Shown: piece by piece, positions 47,601-54,746 of the stretch
How positions within the stretch are numbered: the stretch's first letter is position 1
Layout of the letters: every line of letters begins with the position of its first letter
Assembly: GCF_017876155.1 (NCBI RefSeq)
Contig: NZ_JAGINP010000014.1
Location: forward strand, 1-64,000
Direction of reading: 5' to 3'
DNA: 64,000 nt
Source: Azospirillum rugosum
Lineage (GTDB): Bacteria > Pseudomonadota > Alphaproteobacteria > Azospirillales > Azospirillaceae
Translations under genes and position numbers: made by a program
Notes under the pieces: generated by a model
Database searches by the model: none
Seen by the model: the letters and a program-made list of their open reading frames with translations, nothing else
What the model was told of the DNA's origin: nothing

Positions 47601-50489
47601 ATGCTGACGAAGAAGAAGGCGGCAACCGCTGGCGGCCGCTCGCTCGCGAAGATGGTTTCCGGCTTGACCGGTAACACCGTCGATCGTCGTTCGTTCCTTC
47701 GCGCCTCCGGAATCGCCGCCGGCGGTGCCGCCATCGCCGCCTCCCTGCCGCTGGGCATGGTGAAGAAGGCCGAGGCGGTGACCGCGACGCCCGCGGCCGG
47801 CGCGCCGGTGAAGCTGGTCAAGAACGTCTGCACCCACTGCTCGGTGGGCTGCACGGTGACCGCCGAGGTGCAGAACGGCGTGTGGATCGGCCAGGAGCCG
47901 AGCTTCGACAGCCCGATCAACCTGGGCGCCCACTGCGCCAAGGGTGCCTCGGTGCGCGAGCACGCCCACGGCGACCGCCGCCTGCGCTATCCGATGAAGA
48001 TGGTCGACGGCAAGTGGACCCGCATCAGCTGGGACCAGGCCATCCAGGAGGTCGGCGACAAGCTGCTGTCGATCCGTTCGGCGTCCGGCCCGGATTCGGT
48101 GTTCTGGCTGGGATCGGCCAAGCATAGCAACGAGCAGGCCTACCTGATCCGCAAGTTCGCCGCCTTCTGGGGCACGAACAACATCGACCATCAGGCGCGC
48201 ATCTGCCATTCCACCACGGTCGCCGGCGTGGCGAACGTCTGGGGCTATGGCGCCATGACGAACAGCTACAACGACATCCAGAAGTCGCGCGCGCTGTTCT
48301 TCATCGGCTCCAACGCCGCGGAGGCGCACCCCGTCTCCATGCTCCACATCCTGAAGGCGAAGGAGCAGAACAACGCCCCGCTGATCGTCGCCGATCCGCG
48401 CTTCACCCGCACCGCCGCCAAGGCCGACGAGTACATCCGCTTCCGGCCCGGCACCGACGTGGCGCTGATCTGGGGCATCCTCTGGCACGTCTTCGAGAAC
48501 GGCTGGGAGGACAAGGAGTACATCGCCAAGCGCGTCTACGGCATGGACGACATCCGCGCCGAGGTAGCCAAGTGGACTCCGGAGGAGGTCGAGAAGGTCA
48601 CCGGCGTTCCGGGCGCGCAGCTGAAGCGCGTTGCCCGCACGCTCGCCTCCAACCGTCCGGGCACGCTCGTCTGGTGCATGGGCGGCACGCAGCACCACAT
48701 CGGCAACAACAACACCCGCGCCTACTGCGTCCTGCAGCTGGCGCTGGGCAACGTCGGCGTGTCGGGCGGCGGCACCAACATCTTCCGCGGCCACGACAAC
48801 GTGCAGGGCGCCACGGACTTCGGCGTCACCTCGGACTCGCTGCCCGGCTACTACGGCCTGGCGGAGGGCGCGTGGCGGCACTGGGCGCGCGTCTGGGAGG
48901 TGCCGTACGACGAGGTCCTGGCCCGCTTCAAGGACAAGAAGCTGATGGAGGCCACCGGCATCCCGGTGTCCCGTTGGTTCGACGGCGTCCTGGAGGCCAA
49001 GGAGAACATCGACCAGCCCGACACCATCAAGGGCATGGTCTTCTGGGGCCACGCGCCGAACAGCCAGGTCCGCCTGCCGGACATGAAGAAGGCCATGGAG
49101 AAGCTGGAGCTGCTGGTCGTCATCGACCCGTACCCGACCATGACCGCCGTCCTGCCGGACCGGAAGGACAACTTCTACCTGCTGCCCGCCGCCACCCAGT
49201 TCGAGACCACCGGATCGCGCACCGCGTCGAACCGGTCCGTCCAGTGGTGCGACAAGATCATGGAGCCGCTCTTCGAGGCGAAGACGGACCATGAGATCAT
49301 GTACCTGTTCGCCAAGAAGTTCGGCTTCGCCGAGCCGATGTTCAAGAACATCAAGGTGAAAGGCAACGAGCCGGACATCGAGGACATCACGCGGGAATGG
49401 AACCGCGGCATGTGGTCCGTCGGCTACACCGGCCAGTCGCCGGAGCGGCTGAAGCTGCACATGCAGCACCAGGCGACCTTCGACAAGACCACGCTGCGCG
49501 CCGTGGGCGGCCCGTGCGACGGCGACTTCTACGGCCTGCCGTGGCCCTGCTGGGGCACGCCGGAGATGAAGCACCCGGGCACCGCCAACCTGTATGACAA
49601 CTCCCTGCCGGTCGCCGAGGGCGGCGGCGCCTTCCGCGCCCGCTTCGGCGTGGAGTACAAGGGCGCCAACCTGCTGGCCGAGGGCGCCTACCCCGTGGGT
49701 TCCGAGATCAAGGACGGCTATCCGGAAGTCACCTACGCCATGCTGGAGAAGCTGGGCTACGCCGGCGACTTCACCGAGGCGGAGATGGCTGTGATCCGCA
49801 AGATCGGCGGCGAGAAGATCGGCGCGGTGTCCTGGACCACCGACCTGTCCGGCGGCATCCAGCGCGTGGCGATCAAGCACGGTCTGAACCCCTGCGGCAA
49901 CGCCAAGGCGCGCTGCGTCGCCTGGAACTTCCCGGACCCGGTACCGGTGCACCGCGAGCCGCTGTACACGCCGCGGCGCGACTTGGTCGCCAGCTACCCG
50001 ACCTACAAGGACACCAAGTCCTGGCGCATGCCGACGCTGTACAAGTCGATCCAGGACCGCGACGTGTCCAAGGAGTACCCGATCATCCTCACCTCCGGCC
50101 GTCTGGTCGAGTATGAGGGCGGCGGCGACGAGACCCGGTCGAACCCGTGGCTGGCCGAGCTGCAGCAGGACATGTTCGTGGAGATCAACCCGGCCGACGC
50201 CAACAACGCCGGCGTCAAGGACGGCCAGATGGTCTGGGTCGAGGGTCCGGAGAAGGGCAAGGTCAAGGTGAAGGCCATGGTGACGGAGCGCGTCGGGCGC
50301 GGCGTCGCCTTCATGCCCTTCCACTTCGGCGGCCAGTTCCAGGGCCAGGACCTGCGGTCCAAGTACCCGCAGGGCGCCGACCCCTACGTGCTGGGCGAGG
50401 CCGCGAACACCGCGACGACCTACGGCTACGACTCGGTCACGCAGATGCAGGAAACCAAGACCACCCTCTGCCGGATCACGGCGGCCTGA
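47601..50489 (+). CDS. fdhA: Formate dehydrogenase, catalytic (alpha) subunit
   Basis: A 962-aa Mo/W-bis-MGD oxidoreductase that oxidises formate to CO2 in the periplasm. The Tat signal is DRRSFLRASG (residues 28-37). One [4Fe-4S] cluster is bound by Cys77, Cys80, Cys84 and Cys112. The metal ligand is Cys202 (RICHSTTVAGVANVWG, codon TGC at 48204-48206) at the place of selenocysteine in E. coli FdnG, so this is a Sec-free enzyme. His203 follows, as in active enzymes. The C-terminal MGD-binding domain includes ILTSGRLVEYEGGGDETRS. Partners are the Fe-S and cytochrome b subunits downstream. FdhD, MobA, the TorD chaperone and tungstate uptake genes are upstream. Confidence 0.97.
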   Translation: MLTKKKAATAGGRSLAKMVSGLTGNTVDRRSFLRASGIAAGGAAIAASLPLGMVKKAEAVTATPAAGAPVKLVKNVCTHCSVGCTVTAEVQNGVWIGQEPSFDSPINLGAHCAKGASVREHAHGDRRLRYPMKMVDGKWTRISWDQAIQEVGDKLLSIRSASGPDSVFWLGSAKHSNEQAYLIRKFAAFWGTNNIDHQARICHSTTVAGVANVWGYGAMTNSYNDIQKSRALFFIGSNAAEAHPVSMLHILKAKEQNNAPLIVADPRFTRTAAKADEYIRFRPGTDVALIWGILWHVFENGWEDKEYIAKRVYGMDDIRAEVAKWTPEEVEKVTGVPGAQLKRVARTLASNRPGTLVWCMGGTQHHIGNNNTRAYCVLQLALGNVGVSGGGTNIFRGHDNVQGATDFGVTSDSLPGYYGLAEGAWRHWARVWEVPYDEVLARFKDKKLMEATGIPVSRWFDGVLEAKENIDQPDTIKGMVFWGHAPNSQVRLPDMKKAMEKLELLVVIDPYPTMTAVLPDRKDNFYLLPAATQFETTGSRTASNRSVQWCDKIMEPLFEAKTDHEIMYLFAKKFGFAEPMFKNIKVKGNEPDIEDITREWNRGMWSVGYTGQSPERLKLHMQHQATFDKTTLRAVGGPCDGDFYGLPWPCWGTPEMKHPGTANLYDNSLPVAEGGGAFRARFGVEYKGANLLAEGAYPVGSEIKDGYPEVTYAMLEKLGYAGDFTEAEMAVIRKIGGEKIGAVSWTTDLSGGIQRVAIKHGLNPCGNAKARCVAWNFPDPVPVHREPLYTPRRDLVASYPTYKDTKSWRMPTLYKSIQDRDVSKEYPIILTSGRLVEYEGGGDETRSNPWLAELQQDMFVEINPADANNAGVKDGQMVWVEGPEKGKVKVKAMVTERVGRGVAFMPFHFGGQFQGQDLRSKYPQGADPYVLGEAANTATTYGYDSVTQMQETKTTLCRITAA

Positions 50490-50491
50490 TG

Positions 50492-50602
50492 ATGATCGCG
50501 CCTGATGGCGCGCTCCTCATCATCCTCTCAATCAATGCCTTAGGGCATTGATCTGCCGGATTTAACGGTCGGCGGGCACGGATTGTGATCATCCGCCGAC
50601 CG
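50492..50602 (+). other. Three hairpins between fdhA and fdhB
   Basis: In the 138 bp between the two genes lie GATGATCGCGCC-like and GATGATG-like arms (about 50492-50524), a perfect palindrome ATCAATGCC-TTAG-GGCATTGAT (50529-50550) and a CGGTCGGCGG/CCGCCGACCG stem (50567-50602). None has a U-run. They may set mRNA stability and the ratio of the two subunits. Confidence 0.6.
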
Positions 50603-50627
50603 TACGGACGCTTAGGAGTTCATCACC

Positions 50628-51224
50628 ATGGCCCGCATGAAATTCCTGTGCGACGCGGACCGCTGCATCGAGTGCAACGCCTGCGTCACCGCCTGCAAGA
50701 ACGAGCACGAGGTGCCCTGGGGCATCAACCGCCGGCGCGTCGTCACGCTGAACGACGGCAAGCCGGGCGAGCGGTCGATCTCCGTCGCCTGCATGCATTG
50801 CTCCGACGCGCCCTGCAAGGCCGTCTGCCCGGTCGACTGCTTCTACCAGACCGCCGAAGGCGTGGTCCTGCACAACAAGGACCTGTGCATCGGCTGCGGC
50901 TACTGCTTCTACGCCTGCCCGTTCGGCGCGCCGCAGTACCCGCAGGCCAGCAACTTCGGCAGCCGCGGCAAGATGGACAAGTGCACCTTCTGCGCTGGCG
51001 GTCCCGAGCCCGACCACACGGAGGCCGAATACAAGAAGTACGGCCGCAACCGCCTGGCCGAGGGCAAGCTGCCGCTCTGCGCCGAGATGTGCTCGACCAA
51101 GGCCCTGCTGGCCGGCGACGCCGACAAGGTGTCGGACATCTACCGCGAGCGCGTCGTCGCCCGCGGCTACGGCTCGGGCGCCTGGGGCTGGGGCACCGCC
51201 TACCAGACCAAGGCGGGGTCCTGA
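50628..51224 (+). CDS. fdhB: Formate dehydrogenase, iron-sulfur (beta) subunit
   Basis: A 198-aa ferredoxin-type protein with four [4Fe-4S] sets: CIECNACVTAC, CMHCSDAPCKAVCP, CIGCGYCFYACP and the pair CTFCAG / CAEMC. It carries electrons from FdhA to the cytochrome b subunit. It has no membrane anchor or Tat signal of its own, so it should be exported together with FdhA. It is shorter than E. coli FdnH (294 aa) because it lacks the C-terminal membrane helix. The small lipoprotein gene begins two bases after its stop. Confidence 0.95.
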   Translation: MARMKFLCDADRCIECNACVTACKNEHEVPWGINRRRVVTLNDGKPGERSISVACMHCSDAPCKAVCPVDCFYQTAEGVVLHNKDLCIGCGYCFYACPFGAPQYPQASNFGSRGKMDKCTFCAGGPEPDHTEAEYKKYGRNRLAEGKLPLCAEMCSTKALLAGDADKVSDIYRERVVARGYGSGAWGWGTAYQTKAGS

Positions 51225-51226
51225 CG

Positions 51227-51415
51227 ATGGCCCGCCGCTCCGTCTATGTGATGATCGCGGCACTCGGCGCGGCCTTGCTCGCCGGGTGCAACGACGAGGA
51301 GCAGGGGCGCGCCGTCCATCTGGACAAGGGCGTCTACAAGGGGGCCGCCGACACGCGGCTGGCGCCGGATCAGGTCGACGCGCTTCTGCAGCGCTCGGCC
51401 GGCCAGCGCTTCTGA
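51227..51415 (+). CDS. Small lipoprotein of 62 aa in the formate dehydrogenase operon
   Basis: Begins MARRSVYVMIAALGAALLAGC: a lipoprotein signal with lipobox LLAGC, Cys21 lipidated. The mature part of 41 residues has an acidic patch (NDEEQGRAVHLDKG) and ends DALLQRSAGQRF. It lies two bases after the Fe-S subunit gene and 17 bases before the cytochrome b gene, so it is firmly inside the operon and probably translationally coupled. The residue after Cys is Asn, giving no Asp+2 retention signal, so outer-membrane sorting is possible. I do not recognise a family. It may be an assembly factor or an accessory subunit of the membrane complex. Confidence 0.75.
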   Translation: MARRSVYVMIAALGAALLAGCNDEEQGRAVHLDKGVYKGAADTRLAPDQVDALLQRSAGQRF

Positions 51416-51432
51416 GGGGGAGGGCTGACGCG

Positions 51433-52500
51433 ATGAAGTCAGGCAATCGGAGAGGCTGGTTCCAGTCCCCGCTGCGCGTCGTCCTGCTGGGCGTCGCCAT
51501 GCTGGCGCTGACGCTGGTCTTCGCCAACGTCCCCCCGGCCTCGGCCGCGGGGGAGACGGGCTACCCGACGCTCGCCGATCAGGCGGGCGCCACGGGGGCC
51601 GGCAACAAGGCGGAGATGTGGCGCGGCATCCGTTCGGGCGAGCAGGGGCTGGTCTCCATCCCGAACAAGAGCGCCGGCGTGCTGGTCCAGTCGGAAGGGG
51701 AGGCGTGGCGCTCCTTCCGCAACGGTCCGCTGATGACCTACGGCGGCTGGGTGCTGGGCGGCATGCTGGCCCTGCTGGTGCTGTTCTTCCTGGTGCGCGG
51801 GCGCATCCGCATCGACGGCCCGAAGACCGGCCGCACCATCCAGCGCTTCAACGCCTTCGAGCGCGGCGTGCACTGGCTGACCGCCGGCAGCTTCGTGGTG
51901 CTGGCCGTCACCGGGCTGAACGTCCTCTACGGCCGGTACACCATCCTGCCGCTGCTGGGGCCGGACGTCTTCGCCGCCATGACCGCCTACGGCAAGCTGG
52001 TCCACAACTACCTGGGCTTCGCCTTCATCCTGGGCGTGACGCTGGTCTTCCTGATGTGGGTGAAGCACAACATCCCGAACCGCGACGACATCGACTGGGC
52101 GCTGAAGGCCGGCGGCCTGTTCAGCAAGGGCGTCCACCCGCCGGCGAAGAAGTTCAACGCCGGCCAGAAGGTGATCTTCTGGGCGACGGTGCTGGGCGGT
52201 GCCGCGCTGGGCTTCACCGGCATCCAGCTGCTGTTCCCCTTCAGCTTCGCGCCGATGGCGGACATGCAGCTGTTCCAACTGGTCCACGCCGGGATCGCGG
52301 TGGTTCTGATCGCGGTGATCATCGCGCACATCTACATCGGCTCGGTCGGCATGGAAGGCGCCTTCGACGCCATGGGCAACGGCGACGTGGAGCTTCAATG
52401 GGCGCGGGAGCACCACTCCCTATGGGTCGAAGAGGTGACGGGCGAGCGCCCCCGCCATCATGGTGGTCCGGGCGGCCGCCACCACGCCCCCGCCGAATGA
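51433..52500 (+). CDS. fdhC: Formate dehydrogenase, cytochrome b (gamma) subunit
   Basis: A 355-aa membrane protein passing electrons from the Fe-S subunit to quinone. An N-terminal hydrophobic segment (residues 14-37) is followed by a periplasmic stretch of about 65 residues and four transmembrane helices in the core from residue 105 (YGGWVLGGMLALLVLFFLV) to about 310. Haem-ligand His candidates are in FERGVHWLTAGS, KLVHNYLGF and QLVHAGIAV. The C-terminus is His-rich (RHHGGPGGRHHAPAE). It resembles FdnI/FdoI but is longer by the N-terminal periplasmic region. It is followed by the small secreted protein gene. Confidence 0.94.
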   Translation: MKSGNRRGWFQSPLRVVLLGVAMLALTLVFANVPPASAAGETGYPTLADQAGATGAGNKAEMWRGIRSGEQGLVSIPNKSAGVLVQSEGEAWRSFRNGPLMTYGGWVLGGMLALLVLFFLVRGRIRIDGPKTGRTIQRFNAFERGVHWLTAGSFVVLAVTGLNVLYGRYTILPLLGPDVFAAMTAYGKLVHNYLGFAFILGVTLVFLMWVKHNIPNRDDIDWALKAGGLFSKGVHPPAKKFNAGQKVIFWATVLGGAALGFTGIQLLFPFSFAPMADMQLFQLVHAGIAVVLIAVIIAHIYIGSVGMEGAFDAMGNGDVELQWAREHHSLWVEEVTGERPRHHGGPGGRHHAPAE

Positions 52501-52511
52501 GGACGACACCG

Positions 52512-52901
52512 ATGCGTTCGCTGATCGCCGGACTGCTGATGGCCGGACTGCTGATGGCGGGTGCGCTCGCCGCTCCGGCCCTGGCCCAGACCACCGCCCT
52601 CAAGTCCCCCGACGAGATCAAGCAGATCGTCGAGAAGACCTACAACGTGCAGGTGCTGCGCGTGACGGCGCTGGCGCCGGAAGACGGCCCGCCCGCCTAC
52701 CGGGTCGCCGCGATGATGCCGGGAAGCGCTGGGAACGCGGCCTACATGGTCAACACCCTGACCGTGGACGCCGCCACCGGCATCCCGCTGCCGCCGTTCC
52801 GTCATCTGGCGTCGGGCTACGTGCTGCCGCAGGGTGGCACCTATGACCCCAACCGGACCAGCCTGAACCCCGCCGTCGCCCGCGGGCACATGTGGCGCTG
52901 A
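52512..52901 (+). CDS. Small secreted protein, PepSY-like
   Basis: A 129-aa exported protein. Its signal peptide contains a 15-bp tandem duplication (GLLMA twice, about 52530-52559) and ends at APALAQ. The mature part reads VEKTYNVQVLRVTALAPED, YRVAAMMPG and TLTVDAATGIPL, which looks like a single PepSY unit (strand-turn-strand ending in VDAxTG). This is a weak match. It begins 11 bp after the cytochrome b gene, so it is cotranscribed with the formate dehydrogenase. Function is unknown. Confidence 0.7.
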   Translation: MRSLIAGLLMAGLLMAGALAAPALAQTTALKSPDEIKQIVEKTYNVQVLRVTALAPEDGPPAYRVAAMMPGSAGNAAYMVNTLTVDAATGIPLPPFRHLASGYVLPQGGTYDPNRTSLNPAVARGHMWR

Positions 52902-52991
52902 GGCCCGCGCCGAGGCACATCCGGCGTTGAGTATTGTTACCCTCCGGCCGGTGGCGATCAGGCCGCCGGCCTGGTCGGGGGAGCGTAGGCG

Positions 52992-53984
52992 ATGGGAACG
53001 GGAAGCCGGGCGTTGATGTCGCTGATGCGCTCGCTCATGTTCCTTGTCGTTTCCGTATGCTTCGGCGCGCCGCTCCAGGCAGCCGATCTGGTCGGGCACG
53101 GCGCGATGGTCAATTGCGTCGCCGTGTCGCCGGATGGTGCCCGTGCCCTGACCGGCAGCTGGGATTATTCCGCCATCCTCTGGGACCTCGCCTCCGGCAA
53201 GCCGCTCGCCTCGCTCCAGGAGCACACGGCCGGCGTGACCGCGGTCGCCTTCCTGCCGGACGGCAGGCGCGGCCTGACCGGCAGCCGCGACGCGACGATC
53301 AAGCTGTGGGACCTGGAGAGCGGCCACGTCCTGCGCAGCTTCGAAGGACACAGCGCCAACATCGCCGGGCTGGCCGTCGCGCCGGGCGGGCGGCAGTTCG
53401 CGTCGGCCGGCTGGGACCCGGCGATCCGCGTCTGGGACGTGGAAACCGGGGCGGAACTGCGCAAGCTGGAGGGCCACACCGGCAACGTCAACGCGGTCGC
53501 CTTCGCGCCCGACGGGCGGCGGTTGGTCTCCGCCGGCTACGACTTCACGCTGCGCCTCTGGGACATGGCGACCTGGGGGGAGCTGTCGGTGCTGGAGGGG
53601 CACGAGGGCAGCGTGAACGCCGTGGCGGTCGCCCCCAATGGCCGTCTCGCCGCGACGGCGTCCAGCGACGAAACCGTGCGGCTGTGGGACCTCGATGCGG
53701 GCAGATTGCTGCGCACGCTCTACGGGCACAGCGGATTCGTGACCTCCGTCGCTTTCGCGCCGGACGGGCGCACGCTGCTGTCCGGCGGGGGAGGGGACCA
53801 CCGGGTGCGCCTGTGGGACGTCGCGAGTGGCCGTCCGCTTTCCGTCTTTCGCGGGCATGAGAAGCCGGTCTGGGCGGTGGCCTTCACGCCGGACGGGCGC
53901 GGCGCCCTGTCGGCGGGCTACGACGGGGTGGTCCGCCGCTGGGACGTGGCGGCGGAAACGGCGCGCGGTCTTGGCGGACCTTGA
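52992..53984 (+). CDS. Secreted WD40 beta-propeller, seven blades
   Basis: A 330-aa protein with a signal peptide (to about residue 30, GAPLQA) and then seven consecutive WD40 units of 41-43 residues. Each ends in a WD-type dipeptide: ILWDL, KLWDL, RVWDV, RLWDM, RLWDL, RLWDV, RRWDV. Seven units close one full propeller, so it contains nothing else. A pure propeller in the periplasm should be a binding scaffold. It starts 91 bp after the PepSY-like gene on the same strand, next to formate dehydrogenase; whether it belongs to that unit is open. The aldolase gene follows after 59 bp. Confidence 0.9.
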   Translation: MGTGSRALMSLMRSLMFLVVSVCFGAPLQAADLVGHGAMVNCVAVSPDGARALTGSWDYSAILWDLASGKPLASLQEHTAGVTAVAFLPDGRRGLTGSRDATIKLWDLESGHVLRSFEGHSANIAGLAVAPGGRQFASAGWDPAIRVWDVETGAELRKLEGHTGNVNAVAFAPDGRRLVSAGYDFTLRLWDMATWGELSVLEGHEGSVNAVAVAPNGRLAATASSDETVRLWDLDAGRLLRTLYGHSGFVTSVAFAPDGRTLLSGGGGDHRVRLWDVASGRPLSVFRGHEKPVWAVAFTPDGRGALSAGYDGVVRRWDVAAETARGLGGP

Positions 53985-54042
53985 CAGCGCCGGCCCGCCC
54001 GTGGCCCGGTTCCCGGAGCATCCACACGGAGTCCTCGCCGCG

Positions 54043-54741
54043 ATGACCAGCCTTTCCCATCTCCCGCAGCGCCAGTCCATCGTCGCGACCTGCCTCGCCA
54101 TGAACCAGACGGGGATCAACCAGGGGTCGTCCGGCAACCTGTCGGTGCGGGTGGAGGGTGGCTTCCTGATCACGCCCAGCAGCCTGCCCTACGACGAGAT
54201 GGAGCCGGCCGACGTGGTGGAGATGGGCTTCGACGGCACCTACCTCGGCGCCCGCCGGCCCTCGTCGGAATGGCGCTTCCACCGCGACATCCTGAAGGCG
54301 CGGCCGGACGTCGACGTCGTGCTGCACGCCCACTCCACCTTCGCCACGGCGCTGGCCGTGCACGGGCGCGGCATCCCGAGCTTCCACTACATGGTGGCGC
54401 TGGCCGGCGGCGATTCGATCCGCTGCGCCCCCTACGCCACCTTCGGGACGCAGGAACTGTCGGACAACGCGGTCGCGGCGCTGGAGGGGCGGCTGGCCTG
54501 CCTGCTCGCCAACCACGGCATGATCGTGCTGGGCAAGACGGTGAAGGCCGCGCTGGCGCTGGCGGTGGAGGTGGAGACGCTGGCCCGCCAGTATCTCTAC
54601 GCCCACCAGCTGGGCGAGCCGGTCATCCTGCCGCCGGACGAGATCGCGCGCGTCGCCGAAAAGATGCGCCGCATGAAGTACGGGCAGTCGCCGGAGCCGG
54701 ACGCCGCGCCGGAGGACACGGCAAGGCCGCGCCAAGCCTGA
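54043..54741 (+). CDS. Class II aldolase/adducin family protein
   Basis: A 232-aa zinc-dependent aldolase of the L-fuculose-phosphate aldolase type. SSGNLSVRV is the phosphate-binding part, SSEWRFHRDI holds the catalytic Glu position, and VVLHAHSTFATAL and LLANHGMIVLG provide the metal-binding histidines. It probably cleaves a sugar phosphate to dihydroxyacetone phosphate and an aldehyde, but the sugar is not known. It has no signal peptide, unlike the propeller gene upstream. It is convergent with the histidine kinase gene, five bases apart. Confidence 0.88.
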   Translation: MTSLSHLPQRQSIVATCLAMNQTGINQGSSGNLSVRVEGGFLITPSSLPYDEMEPADVVEMGFDGTYLGARRPSSEWRFHRDILKARPDVDVVLHAHSTFATALAVHGRGIPSFHYMVALAGGDSIRCAPYATFGTQELSDNAVAALEGRLACLLANHGMIVLGKTVKAALALAVEVETLARQYLYAHQLGEPVILPPDEIARVAEKMRRMKYGQSPEPDAAPEDTARPRQA

Positions 54742-54746
54742 CGGCG

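Noticed and set aside
48204..48206. Possible selenocysteine at the FdhA active site
   Set aside because: The codon is TGC (Cys), not TGA, so no SECIS element or recoding is needed.
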